Shown here: piece after piece, positions 39,109 through 46,716 of the stretch
How the letters are laid out: every line of letters starts with the position of its first letter
How positions within the stretch are numbered: position 1 is the stretch's first letter
From: an uncultured Clostridia bacterium
GTDB lineage: Bacteria; Bacillota; Clostridia; Christensenellales; UBA1242
Reading direction: 5' to 3'
Assembly (NCBI GenBank): GCA_944362545.1
Contig: CALVTJ010000003.1
Coordinates: forward strand, 107,975-171,974
DNA: 64,000 nucleotides
The notes under the pieces: generated by a model
Told to the model about the DNA's origin: nothing
Database searches by the model: none
What the model saw: only the letters and a program-made list of their open reading frames with translations
Program-made: the position numbers and the translations under genes

Positions 39109-40230
39109 TTAAGACACTCTTTCTTTTATGTCACGATAAACCTGGCAGATAACTTTTCCAGCCTCTTCAATTTCTTCACTTGTCTGATAAGCATTGAAAC
39201 TGATTCGCACACTGGAGATTATCTCATCTTTTGCTATACCAATTTTTTCTAAAACACGATTGCCCGCTTTTTTTGATGAACAAGCACTGCCAAGCCCCAC
39301 AATCACGCCCTTTTCATTGAGCGCATGAAGCATGGTCTCACCCTTAACCCCTTCAAAAATCACACTTTCGATATATGGCGAAGCTTCAAAATCCAAAATT
39401 TTGACACCATCGCACTTTGCTAAAATGTCATTAAGTAGATGTTTCAGTTCCAAAGTATGCGTAAAATTTTTGTCGATATCAATAAGTTCCACTGCCTTTC
39501 TAAACTGCATAATCCCAGACACATTTTCAGTGCCAGAGCGTAGACCGTATTGTTGTCCACCACCCTGATAAAGTTCTTTAAGCGCGCTCTTATTTTTGAC
39601 ATAAAGTCCGGCCACACCCTTTGGCCCATGAATTTTATGCGCGCTAAAGGAGTAAAGGTCAACACCAGTCTTTCGAAGAGTAAACGGAATTTTCATAAAG
39701 CCCTGCACCCCATCCACATGCAAAATTGCCCTTGGACACAGTCTTTCTTTTAACTTTGAAATTGCCACCAAATCATTGATAGCTCCCGTTTCATTACTTA
39801 CATGCATGATGCTGATAAGTCGCGTTTTGGCATTTAAAACCTTTTCAAGTGCCTGTAAATCAACTTCTCCTTTTGAGTTAAGTGGAACAAAATGCACAAC
39901 ATGACCATCCTGCGCCAATTTTTGTGCAACATTGAAAACTGATGGATGTTCTCCTTCCGAAAAAACATATTCCCAATCACCATTACGCAGACTTCCTTTG
40001 ATTGCCAAGTTGTTGCTCTCTGTCGCACATCCTGTGAACAACACATTGCCCACATCAGCACCTAGTTTTTTTAAGAAAAATTTTTCTGTTTCAGAAATCT
40101 TTTTTGACACTTGCATTGACTGCGCAGACAATGCTGATGGATTGTAAAAATCTTGACAAGAAAAGATGCGATGAACTTCAACGCACTCATCAAACATCTT
40201 GGTTGTTCCCGCATTGTCAAGATAAATCAT
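39109..40230 (-). CDS. Cysteine desulfurase paired with ThiI
   Basis: Second PLP desulfurase, 373 residues. MIYLDNAGTT start, PLP lysine in SFSAHKIHGPKG, catalytic Cys in GLGSACSSKKAG. Shorter than the IscS at 13 kb and only moderately similar. Position right before thiI matches the NifZ-type desulfurase of Bacillus that supplies sulfur for 4-thiouridine. GGAAGGTG lies upstream. Confidence 0.92.
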   Translation of the reverse strand: MIYLDNAGTTKMFDECVEVHRIFSCQDFYNPSALSAQSMQVSKKISETEKFFLKKLGADVGNVLFTGCATESNNLAIKGSLRNGDWEYVFSEGEHPSVFNVAQKLAQDGHVVHFVPLNSKGEVDLQALEKVLNAKTRLISIMHVSNETGAINDLVAISKLKERLCPRAILHVDGVQGFMKIPFTLRKTGVDLYSFSAHKIHGPKGVAGLYVKNKSALKELYQGGGQQYGLRSGTENVSGIMQFRKAVELIDIDKNFTHTLELKHLLNDILAKCDGVKILDFEASPYIESVIFEGVKGETMLHALNEKGVIVGLGSACSSKKAGNRVLEKIGIAKDEIISSVRISFNAYQTSEEIEEAGKVICQVYRDIKERVS

Positions 40231-40333
40231 TTTGCACCTTCCATCAACTTATAAAACAGTTTAAATATCAATCCAAATATCTTAAAATTTTAATAATTTA
40301 CAGCAAAGAAAACCTCTCATCATTTACAATATC

Positions 40334-40392
40334 TAGTGTAGTATGCAAATTATTATTGCATAACACGCACAAAATATTGTGCATAAATACCT
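40334..40392. repeat. Palindromic intergenic repeat, copy 6
   Basis: TAGTGTAGTATGCAA and, after a short spacer, TTGCATAACACGCACAAAATATTGTGCATAAATACC, between pheT and the desulfurase gene. Confidence 0.65.
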
Positions 40393-40406
40393 AATTTTCT
40401 TCGCTT

Positions 40407-42824
40407 TTACACTTGACGAAGTTTTGCTCCATAGCGATGTTCCAGACTTCTCAAAACCTTGCCAACAGTGGCGTTAATTTCATCTCCTGTCAAAGTCTTC
40501 TCATCTGACATGAACAAAATCTTGTAAGCCATGCTCTTTTTGCCATCACCCAAAACTTTGTTTCTGTAAACATCAAACAAAACAACATCATAGAAAATCT
40601 TGCCACAAGCCGATTTGATGGCACTTGAAAGTTCTTGATTTGTCACATTTTCATCAACAACAACCGCAATATCTCTTTCCACAACAGGAAATTTTGAGAT
40701 TTCTTTTGTGGCATACTTCTTTTCCGGCAATTTTGACAAATAGTCGGTATCAATTTCAGCATAATATACATCCTGCGAAATATCGTAATTCTTCAAAACT
40801 GCCTTATGCACTTTTCCAAACCAACCAACAACAGTGCCATCAGTTGCAATTATGTCAGCACTCACACCACGGTGGAGAAAAACCTCCTTTGAGCGTTCAA
40901 GTTTATATCTAAGTGAGGTGCCGAGAAGCAGATTTTCAATCACTCTTTTCATCATAAAGAAATCATAGCCCTCTTCACAGACCGCAATGGACAACCTGTT
41001 GTTTTCCACAGGAAGTTCGGTCAAAGGAAGTTGTTTTGGCAGATAAATTCTTCCAACTTCAAAAAATCTCAAATCTTTGTTTCCAACTGACAGGTTATAT
41101 GCCACATCAAGCAAAAGTGCGTGAGCCATAATAGTTCGCAAAGTCGACATATCTTCGCTGATTGGATTGGCAATCTTGATGACATTTCTTCTCATATCAT
41201 CCTTTGGCAAGAGCAACTTATCACAAGCCGATGCCGTGTAAAGCGAATAATTCAAAGTCTCATAAAACCCCATGTCAACCAAGATGTTTTTCATGTTGTT
41301 TTCCATGGTAAGTCGCTGGTCATACTGTCCGATTGTTATTGTGGAATTTTCAAACAGGCCACCTTCAATATCGTTGTAAACATCATAACCATAAATTCTT
41401 ATAACTTCTTCGGCAAGGTCATTTTCATTTTTGATATCATCTCTAAAATAAGGTACAACACAGGTCAAATCATCACCTGAAATTGTCGTTTTGATTCCTA
41501 AAGCATTCAAGATTTGAATCATTTTTGTCTTTGGAACATCCACACCCAAAATCTTGCATATCTTTTTGTAAGAAGCATGCAACCTTTCGCTATTTTCAAG
41601 TTTTTGCTTGGCGTTAACCTCATCAATAATTCCATCAACAATCTCACCGCACCCCAAAACATCCACAAGATGCAACGCACGTTTTAGTGCCACACTTGGA
41701 GAATTTATGTTGACACCTTTTTCATAACAAGCAGAAGAGTCTGTTCGAAGTCCAAATTTTTTAGCAGTCAATCGAACACTCTTCAAGTCAAAAACCGCAC
41801 ATTCAAAAACGGTATCTTTTGTGTCATCTCCAATGCAAGAGTTGACTCCACCAATCACACCAGCAATAACCACCGGTTTTTTTGCATCTGCAATGATCAT
41901 AACATCCTTGTCAAGTTCATATGTCTGACCATTCAAAACAGCAATCTTCTCGCCTTGCTTTGCTTGTCTTACCACAATTTTCTTGCCTTCAAGATACTTA
42001 TAATCAAACGCGTGCATAGGCTGACCTTGCTCAACAAGGATATAGTTCGTGATGTCAACCATAGTGTTTATTGTTTTGATGTCAACAGCATGCAAACGGC
42101 TGCGAAGCCAAAGTGGAGAACGTTCCAGTTTGATGTTTTTGATGTAAGCCGCACTGTAGCGTGGACAATTTGAAGTTTCAACACTAACAGAGACATAATC
42201 TTTGACATTTTCACTTACTGTTTTATATGACACATCAAAATCTTTAAACTTTTTTCCATAAATTGCACAAATTTCTCTTGCAATGCCAACTACACTGTTG
42301 CAATCAGGTCTGTTTGGAGTCACATTTATGTCAAAAGCAATATCATTGAGCATCAAAGCATCTTCAATTTTTGTTCCAGGGACAAAATCATTTGGCAAAA
42401 TTAAAATTCCATTGACACCTGCGCCCTCAAAATAGTTTTCATCAATGCCGATTTCTTCTCCAGAACAAAACATTCCTTCGCTTGGCACTCCTCTAAAATT
42501 GGTAGGTTTGATTTTGACGCCATTTGCAAGGTCAGCGCCATCAAGAGCCACCGGAACAACTGCTCCCTCAAAAACATTTGTTGCCGATGTGATAATCTGT
42601 GTCTTTTTAAATCCAATATCCACATAGCAAATTTGCAACCTGTCCGCCTGTGGATGTTTTTCAATCTTCGTGATTTTGCAAACATAGACATCATGCAGGT
42701 GTTTATTCATATAAATGACATCTTCAACCTCAAAGCCAGAGGTTGTCAACTTGTCAGCAATCTCTTGTGGCGAAATGCCTTCCAAATCTACAAAATCTTT
42801 CAACCAATTGTAAGAAACTTTCAT
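40407..42824 (-). CDS. pheT: Phenylalanyl-tRNA synthetase beta subunit
   Basis: Large subunit of the alpha2-beta2 enzyme. N-terminal EMAP-like tRNA-binding domain (about 40-150), B1/B5 domains, B3/B4 editing domain (about 200-380), and the C-terminal anticodon-binding fold ending in LRSLEHRYGAKLRQV. 805 residues, full length. AAAGGAG lies before ATG. A palindromic repeat lies between it and pheS. Confidence 0.96.
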   Translation of the reverse strand: MKVSYNWLKDFVDLEGISPQEIADKLTTSGFEVEDVIYMNKHLHDVYVCKITKIEKHPQADRLQICYVDIGFKKTQIITSATNVFEGAVVPVALDGADLANGVKIKPTNFRGVPSEGMFCSGEEIGIDENYFEGAGVNGILILPNDFVPGTKIEDALMLNDIAFDINVTPNRPDCNSVVGIAREICAIYGKKFKDFDVSYKTVSENVKDYVSVSVETSNCPRYSAAYIKNIKLERSPLWLRSRLHAVDIKTINTMVDITNYILVEQGQPMHAFDYKYLEGKKIVVRQAKQGEKIAVLNGQTYELDKDVMIIADAKKPVVIAGVIGGVNSCIGDDTKDTVFECAVFDLKSVRLTAKKFGLRTDSSACYEKGVNINSPSVALKRALHLVDVLGCGEIVDGIIDEVNAKQKLENSERLHASYKKICKILGVDVPKTKMIQILNALGIKTTISGDDLTCVVPYFRDDIKNENDLAEEVIRIYGYDVYNDIEGGLFENSTITIGQYDQRLTMENNMKNILVDMGFYETLNYSLYTASACDKLLLPKDDMRRNVIKIANPISEDMSTLRTIMAHALLLDVAYNLSVGNKDLRFFEVGRIYLPKQLPLTELPVENNRLSIAVCEEGYDFFMMKRVIENLLLGTSLRYKLERSKEVFLHRGVSADIIATDGTVVGWFGKVHKAVLKNYDISQDVYYAEIDTDYLSKLPEKKYATKEISKFPVVERDIAVVVDENVTNQELSSAIKSACGKIFYDVVLFDVYRNKVLGDGKKSMAYKILFMSDEKTLTGDEINATVGKVLRSLEHRYGAKLRQV

Positions 42825-42857
42825 TTTTTCTTCTCCTTTAAATGTTGCCTAAATGTC

Positions 42858-42920
42858 GCATACTACACAATCTATGGTGTATTATGCAAGCATAATACCG
42901 CAAAATACTGTATTATATCA
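42858..42920. repeat. Palindromic intergenic repeat, copy 7
   Basis: GCATACTACACAATCTATGGTGTATTATGC is a 30-base palindrome with one mismatch between its 11-base arms, followed by GCATAATACCGCAAAATACTGTATTAT. Lies between pheS and pheT. Confidence 0.75.
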
Positions 42921-43937
42921 TCTCATCTGTTTCAAAAATCTCAAATCATTTCTAAACAGATATTTGATGTTTGGAATCTTGTTTGTCACCATGACACTTC
43001 TGTCAATACCAGGACCAAACGCAAAACCGCTATATTTTTTGCTGTCTATTCCGCTCATTTCCAAAACTTTTGGATTGACAACACCCGCCCCAAAAACTTC
43101 AGAAAACCCAGAGCCTTTGCAAAGCGAACATCCCCTGCCTTGACACATCTGACAAGTTGCATCAATTTCAATGCTTGGTTCGGTAAAAGGAAAATATGAT
43201 GGTCTAACTCTCATTTTCACATTTTCACCAAAGAGCCTTCTCAAAATCTCCTTTATCATCAACATCAAATCTTTAAGTCCAATGTTTTCATCAATCACAA
43301 GAGCCTCAAATTGATTGAATATTGGCGAATGAGAACTGTCACTATCATTTCTGTAAACTCTGCCAGGACAGACAATTTTGAATGGAGGTTTCATTGTCTC
43401 CATCGCCCTAACCTGCATATTTGAAGTCTGCGACCTTAAAAGGATGTTATCTGTGATAAAGAAAGTGTCCTGCATATCTCTTGCTGGATGATTCTTCGGC
43501 ACATTCAATGCTTCAAAGTTGTAATAATCTGTCTCTACTTCTGGACCTTGAATGACTGTAAAACCCATTTCCACGCAAATTTCCATAAATTTGTTATTAA
43601 AACGAGTCAATGGATGCAAAGCACCTTTTGCAACCCCCTTGCTTGGTTCGGTGATGTCAATTTTTTCTTTTTCCATTTCGCGTGCAAGTTCGGCATTTTC
43701 AAGATTGGCAAGAGTTTCAGACAATTTGTTTTCCAACTGTTCCCTAACAGAGTTTGCCAAACTCCCCACTTCCCTTCTCTGTTCTGGAGGAACTTCTTTC
43801 ATTCCGCGCAAAATCTGTGTCAAAAGTCCTGTTTTCCCAAGATATTTTACTCTTATTTCATCCAAAATCTTCAAATCTGTTGCCGATTCAATTTCAACAA
43901 TTCCATTTTTTAAGATTTCTTCAATTTTTTCTTTCAT
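42918..43937 (-). CDS. pheS: Phenylalanyl-tRNA synthetase alpha subunit
   Basis: Catalytic subunit. N-terminal coiled coil (about 1-85), then class II core with HPLTRF, FEALVIDE after HSPIFNQ, and motif 3 GFAFGPGIDRSVMV. About 339 residues. A CxxC...CxxC group (CQMCQGRGCSLCKGSG) sits before motif 3; similar Cys-rich loops occur in some Bacillota PheS. AAGGAGAG precedes the chosen ATG. Controlled by the T-box upstream. Confidence 0.95.
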   Translation of the reverse strand: MKEKIEEILKNGIVEIESATDLKILDEIRVKYLGKTGLLTQILRGMKEVPPEQRREVGSLANSVREQLENKLSETLANLENAELAREMEKEKIDITEPSKGVAKGALHPLTRFNNKFMEICVEMGFTVIQGPEVETDYYNFEALNVPKNHPARDMQDTFFITDNILLRSQTSNMQVRAMETMKPPFKIVCPGRVYRNDSDSSHSPIFNQFEALVIDENIGLKDLMLMIKEILRRLFGENVKMRVRPSYFPFTEPSIEIDATCQMCQGRGCSLCKGSGFSEVFGAGVVNPKVLEMSGIDSKKYSGFAFGPGIDRSVMVTNKIPNIKYLFRNDLRFLKQMR

Positions 43938-43959
43938 ATCCTCTCCTTCTTCCACTCAA

Positions 43960-44209
43960 AACAAAAAATCGCCCAATCATTAGGACGACTTCAAACCGTG
44001 GTACCACCTAATTTTGCACATTTCGTGCCTTGTTGAACAATTTACGCATGTCAAACGGCATCTCCTACACTTTTGCAACAGCAAAATTTCAAAGTGCGAC
44101 TAGAAAGTGAATTCAACATTTTCAATTTTACCCAATCTCATCAAAATGGGCTCTCTGTAAAAATTTCCAAAGCCTACTACTCTTTCATCACTGTCTTTAA
44201 AACAAATTT
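43960..44209 (-). promoter_or_regulatory. T-box riboswitch controlling pheST
   Basis: Contains the T-box core AGGTGGTACCACGG (43996-44009), AGAGAG of Stem I, and a terminator hairpin TCGTCCTA/TTGGGCGA followed by six T (43963-43988). The specifier is probably UUC (Phe) at 44109-44111 within GAATTCAC. Uncharged tRNA-Phe would favour the antiterminator and pheST expression. The core and terminator are plainly visible; the specifier is inferred from position. Confidence 0.92.
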
Positions 44210-44238
44210 ATTTTATCATTATGGACAAATCAAGTCAA
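44210..44238 (-). promoter_or_regulatory. Promoter of the pheST T-box transcript
   Basis: On the minus strand TTGACT, 17-base spacer, TAAAAT. Transcription would start just before the T-box leader. Confidence 0.75.
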
Positions 44239-44256
44239 CTAAAACATCAAAAAATT

Positions 44257-44284
44257 TTGAAAACATCACGTTTTGTGATATATT
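44257..44284 (+). promoter_or_regulatory. Possible leaderless promoter of the pseudouridine synthase
   Basis: TTGAAA, 16-base spacer, TATATT, six bases before ATG 44291. Divergent from the pheST promoter. Confidence 0.4.
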
Positions 44285-44290
44285 TGTTAT

Positions 44291-45286
44291 ATGGAAAATT
44301 TTAAACACAAATCCACCGCACAATCTGTCTGTCACATATCAGTCAATCAAATCGACATCACACAAACAGCACAACCATCAGCAATGAAATATGAAACTTT
44401 TGTCATCAAAGAAGCGAATCTGTTGAAACAGCAAACAGTTTACTTTTTCTTAAAGTCGAAAGGAATATCTGAAAGTTATATCAACAAACTTCGCAAAAAA
44501 TCAGGACTAATTTTGTTAAACAACACCCCAGCCAATCTTAAATCATCACTCAAAGAAAATGATATCTTGCAAATTGCCAAAGACCCATCCACAAAACAAA
44601 CACAATTTGGAAATAACTCAACCGCTCAGAGTTTGCAAATTTTGTTTGAAGATGATGATTTTTTGATTGTAAACAAACCACACAATCTATCGTGTATGCC
44701 AAGTCGCAGCCACTTCAACGACAATCTCGGCAATTTAATTTGTCAATATATGCAAAAGCAAAATCCAAATTTTGTCTTGCGCATTTTCAATCGTTTGGAC
44801 AGAGAAACCGCTGGCATTGTTATCATTGCCAAAAATCTTTTTTCATACAACGCACTTCAGAAGCATCGCAAAGATGTTAAAAAAGAATATTATGCACTTT
44901 GCTATGGCAATATAAAAGAAAAAACAATAACAATAAACCAGCCAATTTTGACACGCACCGAAAACGGCATAAACATCTTAAAACGCGAGATTTCACCAAA
45001 AGGCAAAAGCGCCACCACACACCTGAAGGTTGTAAAAAACTTTGAAAATTACTGTCTTGCCAAATTCTCACTGGACACAGGCAGAACTCATCAAATTCGC
45101 GTACACACCTCATACATCAATCATCCACTTCTTGGCGACCGACTTTACAATTCCATTCAAGATTGCAAAAATGCAAGTCACACAATGCTTTTGCTTAAAA
45201 GCATTTCTTTTCAACATTTTCGAACGCAAAAAATCATTCAAATTGAGGTCGATTTTCCGCAAGATTGGAAACAATTTTTAAAATAA
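44291..45286 (+). CDS. RluA-family pseudouridine synthase
   Basis: Converts uridine to pseudouridine in rRNA or tRNA; target unknown. An N-terminal S4-like segment (about 35-95, SESYINKLRKKSGLILLNN), then the catalytic domain with Asp in RIFNRLDRETAGIVI, KKEYYALCYG and DTGRTHQIRVHTSYINHPLLGD. The first 31 residues lack similarity; ATG 44384 (MKYETF) may be the real start, but neither has a ribosome site and the -10 box fits the upstream ATG. Confidence 0.88.
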   Translation: MENFKHKSTAQSVCHISVNQIDITQTAQPSAMKYETFVIKEANLLKQQTVYFFLKSKGISESYINKLRKKSGLILLNNTPANLKSSLKENDILQIAKDPSTKQTQFGNNSTAQSLQILFEDDDFLIVNKPHNLSCMPSRSHFNDNLGNLICQYMQKQNPNFVLRIFNRLDRETAGIVIIAKNLFSYNALQKHRKDVKKEYYALCYGNIKEKTITINQPILTRTENGINILKREISPKGKSATTHLKVVKNFENYCLAKFSLDTGRTHQIRVHTSYINHPLLGDRLYNSIQDCKNASHTMLLLKSISFQHFRTQKIIQIEVDFPQDWKQFLK

Positions 45287-45368
45287 AGTTTGACTCATCA
45301 TGCAAAAATTCTAACTCTTTTTGTTGCTTTTAAGTTTTAAAACCAACAGAAAAATTCTATAGCAAAAA

Positions 45369-45398
45369 TAAAAAACTCACAAAATCGTGAGTTTTTTA
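45369..45398. terminator. Bidirectional terminator
   Basis: Stem ACTCAC/GTGAGT with loop AAAATC and T-runs on both strands. It serves the plus-strand pseudouridine synthase and the minus-strand 44-residue gene. Confidence 0.85.
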
Positions 45399-45412
45399 TT
45401 GGTCAGGTCCAA

Positions 45413-45547
45413 CTATTTACAAGCTTTTGCAGAACTTGATTTCTTTCCACTGCAACCTTTTGCCTGCTTTGAAGAAGTTGCTTCTTTTGAAGCTTCTGTT
45501 CCGCAGTTTTTAGAACTTGCATTTTTTGCCTTTTTTCTTCCAAACAT
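45413..45547 (-). CDS. 44-residue cationic Ser/Lys/Cys-rich protein
   Basis: Starts MFGRKKAKNASSKNCG and ends SSSAKACK: 12 Lys/Arg, 10 Ser, 3 Cys, almost no hydrophobic residues, so probably a disordered or nucleic-acid- or metal-binding peptide rather than a membrane protein. GGGAGG lies 6 bases before ATG and a strong terminator follows 15 bases after the stop, which argues that it is a real gene. Function unknown; I do not recognise a family. Confidence 0.65.
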   Translation of the reverse strand: MFGRKKAKNASSKNCGTEASKEATSSKQAKGCSGKKSSSAKACK

Positions 45548-45674
45548 AGTTTACCTCCCTTATTCAAGGCTTATTACCTTGTAATAATATTGTGTTTAAA
45601 AAGAAAAAAATTATACATTTTATAAGCATACATTTGCATTTTTGGACATTTCTTTAATATTCAAAAATTATGCA

Positions 45675-45711
45675 ATAAAAAACATGCAACAAGAAAGTGT
45701 TGCACGCTTTT
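45675..45711 (-). terminator. Terminator after the DUF1292 gene
   Basis: Minus-strand GTGCAACA/TGTTGCAT hairpin with 6-base loop and T-run. Confidence 0.7.
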
Positions 45712-45755
45712 ATGCAATATCAAAAGATAAGAAATCTCAACAAAAACAGAGTTTT

Positions 45756-46163
45756 TTACTTACTTGATTTTGAAGACTTTGATGATTTGTTTTTCTTTGC
45801 AGCTTTGCTCTTTGCTTCCGCTTCATCGAGAAGATTGTAATATTCATCAAAGACATCCATTGCTGTCTTTTCATCTGTTTCAACCATCAAAACAGGTTCT
45901 TTTCCATCCTGTTCATCAACATAGAAAACGATAGCTTCATCATCTTGAACGTTTTCAATTTTGTCAATTGGTTTCAAGACACAATAAATTTTGTCGTTAT
46001 GCGGAATAACTGCAATCTGTTCGAAAGAAAGTTTTTTCCCTTTGTCATCAACAAGCACGATTGGGTCTTTGTTATCTTCATCCAAAAGGATGTCAATGAT
46101 ATCTCTGCTTTCATCAACTTGCTTTGCAACTTCTTCAATCTTTTCCAATTTTTTCTTATCCAT
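45756..46163 (-). CDS. DUF1292 family protein (YrzB-like)
   Basis: Acidic 135-residue protein; PIVLVDDKGKKLSFEQIAVIPHNDKIYCVLKPID matches the DUF1292 fold, and the C-terminus is a Lys/Ser repeat (NKSSKSSKSSK). Role unknown. Follows yqgF by 11 bases, the usual pairing in Bacillota, so they are one transcript. Confidence 0.85.
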   Translation of the reverse strand: MDKKKLEKIEEVAKQVDESRDIIDILLDEDNKDPIVLVDDKGKKLSFEQIAVIPHNDKIYCVLKPIDKIENVQDDEAIVFYVDEQDGKEPVLMVETDEKTAMDVFDEYYNLLDEAEAKSKAAKKNKSSKSSKSSK

Positions 46164-46174
46164 AAATTCCCCCT

Positions 46175-46600
46175 TTACCTTTTTGGATTTGCATCCAGAT
46201 AATCTTGCAGTATGATTTGTGCGGAAACCTTGTCAAGCAATTCCTTGCGTTTTTCCCATTTGATGCCGGCCTCTTTGAGATATTCTTCCGCCTCAAACGA
46301 TGTATAGCGCTCATCTTGGAAAGCCACCTTCACCCCTGTTTGTTTTGCTAGTTTCCCTGCAAAATCTCGCACAACCGCTGACATCTCACTTTCAGTGCCA
46401 TCAGCATTGAATGGAAGTCCAATCACCACCAAATCTACATTTTTTTCTTTGACAAGTTTGTCAAAATAAAGTAAATCTTTTTCTTCTGTTTGTGTTTTAT
46501 AGATATGGTCAGCACTTGCGATTGTGGATGACAGGTCTGAAAATGCCACACCAATTCTTGCTTTGCCATAGTCTAGTCCCATTTTTCTTGAATACTGCAT
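46175..46600 (-). CDS. yqgF: YqgF/RuvX RNase H-like nuclease
   Basis: Putative Holliday-junction resolvase-like or 16S rRNA-processing nuclease. RMGLDYGKARIGVAFSD holds the first Asp, VIGLPFNADGTES the middle segment, and FQDERYTSFEAEEYL the later acidic residues. 141 residues. GGTGATAG before ATG is the probable ribosome site. Confidence 0.9.
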   Translation of the reverse strand: MQYSRKMGLDYGKARIGVAFSDLSSTIASADHIYKTQTEEKDLLYFDKLVKEKNVDLVVIGLPFNADGTESEMSAVVRDFAGKLAKQTGVKVAFQDERYTSFEAEEYLKEAGIKWEKRKELLDKVSAQIILQDYLDANPKR

Positions 46601-46716
46601 TCTATCACCAAATATATTTTACAAAATTGCTTTGATTTAGTCAATCATTTTCACAACTAAACATCCCAAAACGAGTTTTTTCTTTCCTCAAACCATGTTA
46701 TTATTTTGTTGGTCAA

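Noticed and set aside
43086-43200. Cys-rich loop in PheS as a foreign insertion
   Set aside because: Similar CxxC-rich loops occur in other Bacillota PheS proteins and the frame and motifs on both sides are normal.
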